Source of the DNA: a virus
IMG/VR virus record: IMGVR_UViG_3300030101_002380
Location: 75,906 to 113,624 of that record
Reading direction: 5' to 3' (one strand)
DNA: 37,719 nt
Part shown: positions 5,692 to 17,300 of the stretch, in pieces
Layout of the letters: each line of letters opens with the position of its first letter
Position numbering within the stretch: position 1 is the first letter of the stretch
The notes under the pieces: model-generated
Seen by the model: the letters and a program-made list of their open reading frames with translations, nothing else
What the model was told of the DNA's origin: nothing
Databases searched by the model: none
Translations under genes and position numbers: made by a program

Positions 5692-8600
5692 AAACCAATC
5701 ATTGATAGTGTCATAAGCAGACCATCTATTATACATGTATATAAGAGGTAAAGCATCTGCCCACTCTTTCTTAAGCTTTAAAGTACCTTTACGTCCTGTT
5801 CTTTGGTAATAAACTCTGGTATCTTTTGTTATATCATAGTCTTCTTCAAATAATCCATATACACCTAAGTTAGCTAAACCATATTGTCCTGTAGATTTCA
5901 TAGCTCCAGCTAATTCACCTAATGATCTCATGATTGGAATAGGAGACTTAGCCATCATATACTGCTCTGTTGCACCAATAACCGGGAAGAAAAACATAAA
6001 TTCTCTAGCTTGTCTATTAAACTGATAAACTAAAGCATTTTCTAATCTTTTTTGTGTTTGACCTTTATCATCATCATCATCATCAAACAAGTTTCCAAGT
6101 ATCATAGCCATAATAAAACTAGACATAGCAATACCAAAGTCAGCTAAAGTTCTATACATACCTTTTAATTTATTATCAGCTCTTTCTTTTCCAACTTGAA
6201 ACTCCATCTCTCTTAATGCTTTTCCAATCTGACCCTTTTCTTTTATAATGTAGCCCATCACATTTAAGAATGACTTGTATCTTCCTTCTACCCACCCTAA
6301 GTTTTCATTGTAGTACTCTTTTCTAAATCTTGCATCTAAACCAGGAACAACCCACTTATGGAACTGTGCAATTAACTGACCTAACACATGATCTTGAATA
6401 ACCATTCTATCAGCATATGCATAGTTACCATGAATTTGTTTGTTTACTTCACGGATCTGATTTCTTACATCATACCTAGCTGTTTCATCTAAAAGGCTTT
6501 GTGTAACTAGATTACCTTCACTATCTGTTCTTCTTTCACCAAATCTAATTAATTGATCAAAACCTTCTTTTAACTTAACTTCACCAGTTTTACTATTATG
6601 CTGCAACGCATCATAATATGACATCTCTTCACCTGTCTGTGAATTTCTTACAGTTGTAGACATCATGATAGCCATACCTACTTTAGTCTGTACATTATAT
6701 TCAGCCATATCTTGGAACATATAAGCTGCTGACCATGCTGCACTTTTTATATCTTGTGCACCTTCTCTACTTTGCTCACGTATATCAGCCTTTTCATCCA
6801 TCATTCTCATGTAATTAGCAATAGCTTCATACTTACTTCTAGGTATATATTTTTTATAACCATCTCCACCAACAACGGGGGCCCAAGTAGATGAGTCACC
6901 AAGACTTGTCATCATAAGGGGTATAGATTTATTGTATTCCATTTCTGCTCTAGCATATGCTGTTCTATCATAATATCTACCACCTGCAACCTCAACCATA
7001 TTATTAAGCCTACCCATAGCATAGTTGTTGATATTACCAAACCAGTTAAGACCTACATATGTTAAAGATGTATATGATACTAAACCTCTAGCCATCTTTT
7101 CCATCCAACCTTGTGTCTTTCTACTATTATCTAGATAGACCATATTGACCCACTTTTTAGCTCTTTTAACAATGTTAGAATCTTTACCTTGACCAACTTC
7201 TTCTGTTTGACCTTTACCCACAGCATTTCTTAAACTTCCAACAATACCAACAAAACCTTCTTTAGTGTATCTTCTATTCTCCATAGTCTTTATAATAGCA
7301 GCTACACTATTTTTAATTTCTGACATAGTTTCATAGTTCTGTGCCATTCCATTAAATAGTAAAAGATTCTTGGCCATGTCTTGACTTAGTTCTTTTTTAC
7401 TAGGAGCACTTTGTACGCTGTTTCTTTCTGCAACTAATTCAGTCTTCTTTTCTTTATAAGCATCAAGTTTAATCTTTTTGTTTGCAAAATCTTGTTCTAG
7501 TGCAGCTAACTCATCATTAATAGCTTTTAACTTTCTTTCATCTTGAGTATTTCCTACATAAAAAATTGGTAGAGTATCTTCTATAAAATTACCGTTTTCA
7601 TCAGCAACAACTTTTTCTACACGTAATGTAGTACTAAAAAAGTTTTTTATTCCTTGAGAAGCAGTAGATGTTAATTTACCAACAAGACCACCCTCTCTTC
7701 TAACTTCATTAAAAAAGTTTTCTCTGATTGTTAGTGAGTTACCTAACATCTTAGCTTGTATAGATTGTGGAAGTTTTCTAAGAAGATCTTCCTCAAACAA
7801 TCTTATATACATTAAATAAAATTCTTTTTGAGCAACTGCAAGTGAGTCATTAGGATTAGGATTCATAAGCTTTTCATACTTATCACTAACCATTCTATCT
7901 CCATTTCTTGCTACATCTCTAACTTCTACAAACTGAGACTTAACAAATCCAATACCGCCTCCATCATATCCAGAGTCCTGTCTTTTTACAACCCCAGTAG
8001 GTCTTCCATCTGCATCTTTATCAATATAGTTTCCTGGTGCAAGATTATGATACTTATCTAAAAACTCTCTTCTTTGTCTTTTACTAGCACTAGCTTTAAA
8101 TTTCCAACGTCCATTTTCTTTATTAGCAAATAATGAGAAGTACATAAGCTTCTCTCTTGCATCTTTATATTCTTTAGTGTATCTATGAAAATCACCATCT
8201 TGTGGTGCACCATCTATAACTCTTTCTCCTCGCATAAAGTCTGCATATGCTTTTCTTTGATCATAAAGTTTTTTATTATATGCTAGCTCTTCATCCGTAT
8301 AGTCTTCTAGATTATCTTTATAAACATAAGGATCTTTAAATATGGATTCACCTTGATCATTATATCTTAATGTTGACCACTGAGCTTCATACTTCTGACC
8401 TATTCTTTTTACATATGTTCCTGTAAAGTTTCCGTCCTTATCATAGTTAAGCATAAAACTATAATCCACTTTACCACCCGGTGATAACTTAGCTAGTTTA
8501 CTAGCTCTTCTTCTAATCTCATCTGCTCTTTCTTCAGCTAAATCAAGTGTTTTTTGTACCTGTCTTTTATATATTTTGTCTAATAACTGTGATAATGGAT

Positions 8601-11319
8601 CAGGACTTGTTGCTAAATCACTAACACCAAACCTTGTTGTACTTATATCAGCAATAGGAGTGTCATGAGTTGTAATAATATTTCTTATATCTTCCTCTGT
8701 TAGATTTGCATTAGTTGTGTTTGTTCTAAACAATTCTAAAGTATAGTTTGTTATACCAGCATTAATAAGACCTTTATTTGTATATGCCCCCTCACCTAAA
8801 ACTTGATCAAGAAGAGTTCTTAGCTGATCTCTTAGCTGTTGAGACCTATTACCAAGAGGTGCACCTTTTGGATTTGATATAATATCAATACCTCTATATG
8901 CTTTTGCAACACCCTCCATTGCAAATATTCTATCTATATATCTTGTTGTACCTTGTTCTTTAGGATCATTAATATAGTTTATAAAATCCTGAATTTCATC
9001 AACAGATCTTTGCAGTAGCTCATCATATATAACATCAGATGTACCTAACATTCTAGCTGTTTGGATATCATTTATAGCTTTATCCATAGCCTTAATGATT
9101 TGCTCTACATCTTCAGTTTGCTGACCTCTATCTTGTAATCTTTCTAATACCTCTTTTTGAGATACAAGCTTTACTTGATAACTCTTGAGTGTATCATCTT
9201 TAATCTTGTACATATCAGTTTCAGTATATGCACCATCTGGTTGTTGATCTTCTTCATTTAATTTATTTGTGTCAGCTTGATCTGCTCTTTCTTCTTTAGC
9301 AAATGCATCTTCATTCATAGGTACCACCTGATCAACAAAGTGACCCATCTGAGATGGATTATGATATGTTGTACCCTCTACTCTAAAGTTTGAAACTTTC
9401 TTCCCAGATAAATCAACTTTAATATGTATTGTTTGTGAGTCAGTACTAACTTCATAACCCATATTTTGAAGTATTCTTCTATATGTATTTACTTGTAAAT
9501 TATGTTGTGTCTTTGTAGTAAACTTTTGCTGATCATTCTTTGATGCATCTGGATCATAAAATTTACTACCCTCATTTACAGGGTACTTTCTATTACCATA
9601 CTGGTCATCCTTTATAGAGTTCTTGCTTGTTTTAAGATCTACAATAGTAAGTGTCCCATCATTATGTACAACAAGTAAATCAATTGTACCGGCTATTGAT
9701 GTTCCTGCATCAGCTATTACAACTTGTGGTATCACAACAGAGCCTTGATCTCTATACATAGTTAGCATAGTTTGTATTTGATCTACAGCTCTAACTACTT
9801 GGTCAGCCTTAAGCACTTTCATTTTACTTGTAAGTGATTCTATATCAGCCTCCTCACCTATAGGCATTACAGCTAGATACTCCATAATTGAATCAAAGTC
9901 ATCACCTATCTCTCTGTTAATCTTATATTTATTCTCAGGATCATTTAAATTACCCTTGATCATGCCAGTAACAGAGCTAAACTGCTCACCCGTCTCTACA
10001 TTAACGTATGTATGATCTTCTTTGTTTAGTATAACTAAAGGTGTCTCAGTTCCAGTTAGTGTACTTCCTACAGTAAAATCCTCAAAGTTCTCTTTATTCT
10101 CTATATTCTCACCGGTTAGTTCTGCTATCCTTTGTTCTTGCACATCTGTTGTAGCCTGATTTTTTAATTCTTTTACCTGTGCTTTTCTTTCTGGTGTAAG
10201 AGAAAATTTAACTCTACTATCTGAACTAACAGATGATCTGTCAAACCTAAACTCAAGTGCATCATTGTTTAAGAGCTTTGCTAAGCTAGATAATGTATTA
10301 TCTGATCTTAACATATTAGCTTTTACAGGAACTCTTTTACCTTGTAAATACAAGCTCATATCTTGAATAACATCAAGTATAAATCTCAATAGCTCAGATA
10401 GTTTTTGTTTCCATGACAGGGTAGGTCTTTCTTCATATTCTTTATTGAAGTGTCTAGATAAAGCCTGAGTGACTAGCTCAACATCTCTATCTTGATTTGT
10501 AAATCCTCTTCTAGATGTATATGTACCATCTATTTGTAACTTTAATTGAGGAAACATTTTCTTAGCTTCTGCTAAGAGACTATTAAATAATGCTGGCTTC
10601 TGTAACATTACCGCATCTATAAATGGATGAAGTACTTCTTCTACTGCTGTGTCAGCATTAACCCTTCCTTTAATAATGTATGCCACACCGTTGACATAGT
10701 AGCTTCGTAAACTATCAAAACCAACACCTCTTCTTTGATATGATTTTAATGAGTCATAATATTCCCTTGCTTCTTTTACACTAGCTACTCTAATATCTAG
10801 CTGAGGAAATATACCTTGCATGTGATTTACTATATCTAGTATGTGTGTTTTATTTTTATTATTATTTTGAGATATAATATCCTGTGGTGCAAATATTACA
10901 GGATTCATAGTAACTTTATATGTGTTCTCTGTTCTTGTAATGTTTACAGAGTCTCTAGATATATTCCAGAAATCAAGTAAGTTTAAAAGTTTTAATCTAT
11001 TATTCTCAGCTACCCTCCTATCAATCCTTTCTATTTGTCCTTTCTCAGTTACATTTACATAATACTCACCGTTGTATTTACTAATCAAACCTGCATTATC
11101 TAGATTAGATAATATAGCATCAGCATACTGCTTTTGCTTAAGAGAAAATTTAACTCTTTCATTTGCAATATACTTTTCTGCTTGAAATATAGTAGGAAAA
11201 TTATCTGATTTTGTACTCTTTTGCCATCTATCAATAATATTATCTACCAATATTTGATCACCATACTTACCCTCTAGGGCTTTATACTCTGCTGTATTTC
11301 TGTTAAAACACTTTGCCAT
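5683..11319 (-). CDS. Giant virion cargo protein with degenerate zincin and PD-(D/E)XK nuclease domains (1878 aa)
   Basis: Several regions are visible in this protein. Residues 206-340 resemble the zincin protease region of the neighbouring giant: EEVLH at 227-231 stands where HExxH is expected, so the first His is Glu, followed by a helix resembling the third-ligand region. Residues 436-640 look like a PD-(D/E)XK nuclease: HTY at 436, a FSSVTGM turn, GTIDLLV with Asp547, IVDLKTSK with Asp561 and Lys563, then a QHNLQVNTYRRIL helix. The hexapeptide RVKFSL occurs at 55 and 369, flanking the protease-like region. The rest is largely helical, with hydrophobic stretches near 1405-1430 and 1736-1752, the latter followed by six consecutive Asp. 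I infer an internal virion protein ejected with the DNA, able to contact membrane and cut DNA. The start lies two bases past the stop of the RNA polymerase giant. Confidence 0.8.
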   Translation of the reverse strand: MAKCFNRNTAEYKALEGKYGDQILVDNIIDRWQKSTKSDNFPTIFQAEKYIANERVKFSLKQKQYADAILSNLDNAGLISKYNGEYYVNVTEKGQIERIDRRVAENNRLKLLNLLDFWNISRDSVNITRTENTYKVTMNPVIFAPQDIISQNNNKNKTHILDIVNHMQGIFPQLDIRVASVKEAREYYDSLKSYQRRGVGFDSLRSYYVNGVAYIIKGRVNADTAVEEVLHPFIDAVMLQKPALFNSLLAEAKKMFPQLKLQIDGTYTSRRGFTNQDRDVELVTQALSRHFNKEYEERPTLSWKQKLSELLRFILDVIQDMSLYLQGKRVPVKANMLRSDNTLSSLAKLLNNDALEFRFDRSSVSSDSRVKFSLTPERKAQVKELKNQATTDVQEQRIAELTGENIENKENFEDFTVGSTLTGTETPLVILNKEDHTYVNVETGEQFSSVTGMIKGNLNDPENKYKINREIGDDFDSIMEYLAVMPIGEEADIESLTSKMKVLKADQVVRAVDQIQTMLTMYRDQGSVVIPQVVIADAGTSIAGTIDLLVVHNDGTLTIVDLKTSKNSIKDDQYGNRKYPVNEGSKFYDPDASKNDQQKFTTKTQHNLQVNTYRRILQNMGYEVSTDSQTIHIKVDLSGKKVSNFRVEGTTYHNPSQMGHFVDQVVPMNEDAFAKEERADQADTNKLNEEDQQPDGAYTETDMYKIKDDTLKSYQVKLVSQKEVLERLQDRGQQTEDVEQIIKAMDKAINDIQTARMLGTSDVIYDELLQRSVDEIQDFINYINDPKEQGTTRYIDRIFAMEGVAKAYRGIDIISNPKGAPLGNRSQQLRDQLRTLLDQVLGEGAYTNKGLINAGITNYTLELFRTNTTNANLTEEDIRNIITTHDTPIADISTTRFGVSDLATSPDPLSQLLDKIYKRQVQKTLDLAEERADEIRRRASKLAKLSPGGKVDYSFMLNYDKDGNFTGTYVKRIGQKYEAQWSTLRYNDQGESIFKDPYVYKDNLEDYTDEELAYNKKLYDQRKAYADFMRGERVIDGAPQDGDFHRYTKEYKDAREKLMYFSLFANKENGRWKFKASASKRQRREFLDKYHNLAPGNYIDKDADGRPTGVVKRQDSGYDGGGIGFVKSQFVEVRDVARNGDRMVSDKYEKLMNPNPNDSLAVAQKEFYLMYIRLFEEDLLRKLPQSIQAKMLGNSLTIRENFFNEVRREGGLVGKLTSTASQGIKNFFSTTLRVEKVVADENGNFIEDTLPIFYVGNTQDERKLKAINDELAALEQDFANKKIKLDAYKEKKTELVAERNSVQSAPSKKELSQDMAKNLLLFNGMAQNYETMSEIKNSVAAIIKTMENRRYTKEGFVGIVGSLRNAVGKGQTEEVGQGKDSNIVKRAKKWVNMVYLDNSRKTQGWMEKMARGLVSYTSLTYVGLNWFGNINNYAMGRLNNMVEVAGGRYYDRTAYARAEMEYNKSIPLMMTSLGDSSTWAPVVGGDGYKKYIPRSKYEAIANYMRMMDEKADIREQSREGAQDIKSAAWSAAYMFQDMAEYNVQTKVGMAIMMSTTVRNSQTGEEMSYYDALQHNSKTGEVKLKEGFDQLIRFGERRTDSEGNLVTQSLLDETARYDVRNQIREVNKQIHGNYAYADRMVIQDHVLGQLIAQFHKWVVPGLDARFRKEYYNENLGWVEGRYKSFLNVMGYIIKEKGQIGKALREMEFQVGKERADNKLKGMYRTLADFGIAMSSFIMAMILGNLFDDDDDDKGQTQKRLENALVYQFNRQAREFMFFFPVIGATEQYMMAKSPIPIMRSLGELAGAMKSTGQYGLANLGVYGLFEEDYDITKDTRVYYQRTGRKGTLKLKKEWADALPLIYMYNRWSAYDTINDWFVK
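6067..6084 (-). repeat. Six consecutive Asp codons (GAT)6
   Basis: A run of six GAT codons encodes LFDDDDDDK directly after the C-terminal hydrophobic segment of the 1878-residue protein. Trinucleotide expansion by slippage is the simple explanation. The acidic cluster next to a membrane-like helix could set topology or bind cations. Confidence 0.7.
10198..10215 (-). repeat. 18-base direct repeat, copy 2, encoding RVKFSL
   Basis: This is the second identical copy, encoding residues 369-374, between the protease-like region and the nuclease domain. Short F-S-L/I motifs between domains are a feature I associate with large multidomain phage and plasmid polyproteins; a protease-processing role is possible. 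Confidence 0.8.
11140..11157 (-). repeat. 18-base direct repeat, copy 1, encoding RVKFSL
   Basis: The 18 bases AAGAGAAAATTTAACTCT (plus strand) encode RVKFSL at residues 55-60 of the 1878-residue protein and recur identically at 10198-10215. All six codons match, including synonymous positions. The copy sits near the border between the N-terminus and the protease-like region. Confidence 0.8.
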
Positions 11320-11321
11320 AA

Positions 11322-14300
11322 TTATCTACATTTTTTAAGCCTGTCCATAAACTCTTCTTGAGATACAGGAACAATTGCATTTGTGGTTTTATATCTTTCT
11401 ATTGCTGATTCTGCACTAGTAATATTTTGATTCTCTGACAATGCACTTTTTTCTTCAGAAGTTAAATCATTCCATGCATTTTCTATGGTAGAGTAATCAG
11501 CATTAGGATCTTCTTTTACTTGAACCTTAATACTATTTCCAGTAGTATCTACATTTATATTTTCATCTAACTGCTCTGTATTATTCTCACTCATCTCTTG
11601 GATTTTCTCTAGCTTAGACTTTTCTTTATCTTGTTTAGTTTCTGCCATTATCTTTTTTAAATCCTGCTTGCTAACTGTTATTTGCACAGAGTCATTAGTT
11701 GCCTCAGTAATAACACCCTTCATACCCATACCTACTGGATCTTTGCTTGCTGCTCCTGCTATTTTGTCCATAGCATTTTCATTTGTATCAATAGCAGAAT
11801 CTCTATTTTCTTTTTTCTCTTGTAAATATTCATATGTTGATCTATCACCATGAATAAATCCAGCATCATACTGCTGCATAGATCCGTCTGGTTTTACCTC
11901 TTCGTATGTAGCTTTAAGTCCATATGCAATATCTTCTTCTGCAAAGTTAATAGTATCTGTATAATTACCAAACTCTTTTGGTGTATATAAATACTTAAGA
12001 ACAAATGTTCTAACATCTTTCTTTGTTCTACTGCCTGGAGTTTGATTTGCTACACTTACATCCATTTTTATCTCTTGAGGAAAACCTATAAGCTCCACTG
12101 TTTGTGATCCTCCTTTACGTATAATGTTTACAGACTTAGTAGGAGTAAGACCTCCACGCAATGCCGCTTTAATATTCTTAGTGTTTCTTTCTCTTCTTTT
12201 AGCAACAACAAAGTCTACATTCTGATACTTGCCTTTCTTTCTTTTTTCTTTCTTAGAAAAACTTTCTTTATGGTTAGTATTCATTTCAATAGTCCAAGTT
12301 AAATCTTCTTGCTGCTGTAATAATATAGGTTTAGTATTTCTATTTATAGCTTTCTTTCTATTTTTCTTAAATGGTATAACTTGAGATGTTATTCGTTTAC
12401 CAACTTTTCTTTTTACATTTTGTAAAAAATAAATGTTACCTCTAGAATTAGAATACCCTTCTATCCATTCTCTTAGTAATCCATCTCTTGTTTCTCCAAA
12501 CAATGAAACAAACTGACCATCAGAGATATTTTGATTATTAAATAAATCTGTAACGTTGCCAGAAACATTAAGTATATCATCTAATAATGGTACAGGTATT
12601 ATATCTATAAATGTGTCTCTTTCATAAGTAAGTCCATCTTTTAAAATTAAATAATGTATTAAATGCCTTACATCTTCTCTTAATTGAGGCATTGCATATA
12701 AATCTCTCAATCCATTTTGTAAGTTAGTAATCTGTGCACTATTTAAACTAGTCCAAGTTTTACCCTTTACCATATTAATCATTGCTTTATTTGTAGGATT
12801 CTTTGTATCTACTTTAGCTACAAACTCCATAAAAGCATTTGATTTTTGTTCTTGTTTTAATACAGTTCTGATATTATCAATAACGGAGTTTATAGTTATT
12901 GGGCCAGCAAACTCATCATAAATAAATCCATTGTTTAATGAAACTGCTAGCTTTGATAAACCTTTATCATTTAAAGCTTTCATGTATGCCTTTATAATAA
13001 AGAAACTTAAAAGATTTTTATCTACTTTATTTGTTTCAATATAAGGTAAATTCTGTTTTGTAACATTTCTAAACTTTTCAAAGGTTGGAGACATTGTAAC
13101 AAATATAGCTGGCATACTTTGTTTTAAATTTTCTAATATAGTAGCATATCTACCTTGGAAAGTTTTATCTTTCTTAAATAAGAATCTTACATCAAAAGGA
13201 ATTGTAGTATCTTTTTCAAAAGTTTTATCGTTCATAAAGACACCAATATCTGTCATATCATTAAATGCTTTAGAAATATCATCTATAGAGCTAAAGTCAA
13301 ATGATGTATTTGTAGATAGAACTTGTAAAGTTTGTAGTTTATTGCTTAATGAATATGCATTTCTAAATAAATATAATATTGATAGCTTTTCTATATTATC
13401 TACAGCCTCTGAACTTTGAATTTCATCAACTAATAAATCAGTTGTAACTTGAGTTTCAAAAGCTAACTTCTTAGCATCATCATTTAAATCCTCTAAATTA
13501 CCAATTTCATTAGCAAGTAAACTACCAACAGTACCTTCACCAGCTTCTGCACGTGCATATATATCACGTACGGTAGGTTGATTTACAAGTAGTATTGCCG
13601 TCTTAAGATCCACACCCAAACTAACAAGACCAACTGTAATTCCTAAAGCGTTTCTGTTTAAACCAAGTTTACCCAAAAGTCTTTCTTTGGCATTATCTGT
13701 TGCAGCTGTTACTAGTGCAGATATAATAAATTGTTTTCTATCACCACTAATTATAGGTCTGCCTGTATTTGGATCTATAATATAATCACCTTTAAATGAT
13801 CTATAATTATATCCATTTACTTCTATATTACCCCCACGTATAAGTTCTTCTCTAACATTTTGAGATCTAAGACTTACATTATACTCTTTTAAAATATTAA
13901 CAATAATATTAGGTAATACTGCTGCACCAATAGCACCCGCTCCAGCTTTATTATTTACCCATGATCTGTACATTCCTACAGGACTTTCAATAATAACACC
14001 ATCTTCTCTTGTTAGTTCAGCTAGCTCAGGTAATAAAGCTTCTGTTTCTTTAGTTCCTAGTAGTTCATTTGCAACTTCTATAACAGGATCTAATACTGCA
14101 GGTTCGTAAGCAACTCCAACGGGTCTATCAAACTTACCTTCTGTCATACTATTATTACCTAACAATATATACTTTAGATCTAATGCTTGATTGCTTTGTG
14201 CTGCTGTATACGGTAGTCTATTAAATTTATTTTTATACTGTTCAAACTCTTGTTTTGTAACAGGTAATTCTAATATTTTTAATGCACCCACTATACCTTC

Positions 14301-17300
14301 TGATGGTAATGATAAATCATCAACAGTTGCAGGATCTGTTATTCTGCCTCTAGACTTCCATAAGTCTAATGCATAATTCATAGATGTTCCCTTTTTCTTA
14401 GCATCAGCTATCATGTAGTCTAAGTACTCTTGATACTGCTGATTTACATTTTCTGTTGCACCATATTCAATAAACTCTCCATCCTTCATATAAAACTCTT
14501 TCATATGAGTATAAAGTTTATCAATATCAAAGTCAGCTCCTGATATTTCAACTAACTCAGTTGGGAACATTGCAGATGATCCATATTCTACCGGTAAGAA
14601 ATCTACTACCTTTAAGTTTATAGCTGAGTGCTTATCCTGTGAAGGTATACGCACACCAAACATTTTAGCAATTACATCTGGCAAAGCTTCTCCAGATTTT
14701 ACTTTTGATAATCTTGAGTCCCATGCAGGCATTGCTGTTTCAGAATAAACAAGACCAGTTTCATTACCATCTTTATCATACTCCTTAACGTTCATTCTTA
14801 ACTCATCAAGATATATATCCCCTACTTTTAAACCAGAGAATGTTCTTTCATCTTTATTATCATAATCTGTTTTAGCTAATTCTTCTCTATTCTTTAAGTA
14901 GTCTTCTCTTCTTATTACTTCCCATCTTATTGGTTGACCTGTCTCAGGATCAATAGCTAATGCCTTCTTGTAAAACTTCTTACCAAAGTTAGATACAAGT
15001 GCAAAGCTCTCTCCATTTACTCTTTCAGATAACTCCCCTTTAGAAAAGAATGCTAAAAATAATTGTTGAAATTTATTTTGAGTTATAGGATTATTTAAAT
15101 CATACTTTTGTGCACCTGTTTCATCAAGTTCAAATAACTCCATAAACTGAGGGCTTGCTGCAGAAGCAGCTAATGCAGACTGCGCATACTTTAAAAATGC
15201 ACTTAAATCTACAGTAACTTCACCTAGCTCTATACTATCTTGAAGCTCGTCTTGTGCTTTTTGGTAATCAAATATAAGGTTACGTCTTTGTAGATATTTA
15301 ATTTCTACTCTATCACCTATTGTTTTATTATATAAAGCTCTTACATCACCCAAAGACATTTCTTGATTACCAACTCTTACTCTAAGGCTATTGTCTTGCT
15401 CACTTGTAATAAGTTGCTTTATCTGTGTAGGATCACTAATAGTACCTTTATTTGAAGGTGTTATCTGCTGCAATCTCATATACTTAGCAGACAGATCAGT
15501 TACATAACCACTATTAAGAAAATCATCATACTGTGCATCATCATTTAAATTAAAACCAGGGTTCAAAATAACCTCTTTAGGCACAACATTTTTCTTTGCT
15601 GCTTTAGATGCAGAAGCAGGTAAGGCAACTGATATAGTGTCTATACCTTTTTCTTCTACAGATTCCATTGCAACTCTTAAGTTATGCAACTCTACTGCAT
15701 CAGGTAATGCTGTCTCAAAGTTTGTTTCTGGATCAGAAGTTAATCTCTTTGATAAGACAAAAGCAGACATCTTTAAGAACACCTCACCGTCAAAATACAC
15801 AAACTTTTTAGAGTTCATTATACCACCTAATGCTTTATAGCCTGCTTCATTTACACCAGCACCATAAAACTCAGATAAAGAAATATTTTCTCCTGCATCA
15901 ACTTTATCCATTATTCTAGCTTGTGCAGAAGTTAGACTACCTATACCAAACATTAAATATCTAAATGCTTTAGATGTATAATACATCTGAGCATCTGTAG
16001 ATGTAACTGGTTTGTCATCTGTTGGAGTTCTACCAAATCTTGCAGGTACATCTATATCTTCAAAAGTTATTAAGCTTATATGATTAACTGCATGATTTAT
16101 ACCTAAACCGGATTTAATACTACCATCTTCTCTAAATACATATGGAGCACTAATAAAACTTTGTGCACTTGGACCAGCCGCATTTAAAGCTTTTGCTCTT
16201 TTAATTTCATCTACAGAGTCTTTAAATAATCTAGACGGATCTTGTAAAAGCACTTGTTTAAATAATGTTCTATTTAACCAATCATTATAAAATATTTGCT
16301 TAAGGTTATGATTGTCAGGATTATTAGCAATAAGATTTAATTTGCTTGCTGACTTTGCTGCATTACCTTTTGTTTGACCCTTGCTTGTCTTAAGCACACT
16401 AATAAGTCTTTGATCAACAAATTCTAAAGTCTTATTGTTTTGCAATATTGTTAAATGCTCTTCAAACTCTTGATTTAATCTCTGCAAAATAAGATCTCTT
16501 ACACTAACTCCAAGATCTGCTTCTATCTGAGCCTTTGCTTCTTCATACGTAAAGTCCTCAGATTCATTAGCGGCCCTTTCTAATAAATCTATTACTTGAT
16601 CATTAATATCTTTTTGTTCTGTTGGTGTTTGATCTACAACTTCTACGGCTCCTGTTATTTCAAACATAGCTTCTGTAATAGCTGTAGGTTTTTGTACTAA
16701 CACTATATTTTCAGTAGTACTTCCCTTTAACCAGTTTTGTAATGCTTTAGTTCTTGTAAAATAGTCTACATCACCTAATGTTACTTTATACTTATTATTA
16801 TTAGTTTTAACATTAGTCATGTCATTACCAAGTAACTTTTGCAACTGTGTTATTGTATAATCACTTGAATCAATAACACCTATATTAGTAAATATATACT
16901 TTTCATCACTTAAAGTCTTATCACCTACAGTATTAATAGAACCATAAATATCAGTACCTGTTCTTAAATTAAGCTTAGCAACAGTTGCTGGTTTCATTAT
17001 AATTAATTGTTGTGACCCTTCTTCTAGATTTTCTATATTAGATCTTACTGATGCTGGTACACCAACACTTTGATTTACGCCAAGAGCATTTAGCTTCTTA
17101 ACTACTGTTTTACTTTTGCTTAATAAATTCTTACCATTATATAATCTATAAGCTCTACCAGAATCACTATCATTATATCCTAATATTTCATCTTCTGTGT
17201 ATCCTTGCTTTTGGAATCTTTCACGGTTTATTCTTTCTAGCTCAGCTTTAATAACAGCATCCTCAAACTTATCTATTGTTTCTTGGGTTACTGTTGATTT

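Noticed and set aside
6067-6087. DDDDK-like enterokinase-type sequence after a hydrophobic helix
   Set aside because: The Asp run comes from a GAT repeat and enterokinase is an animal enzyme; no functional meaning can be drawn from the match.
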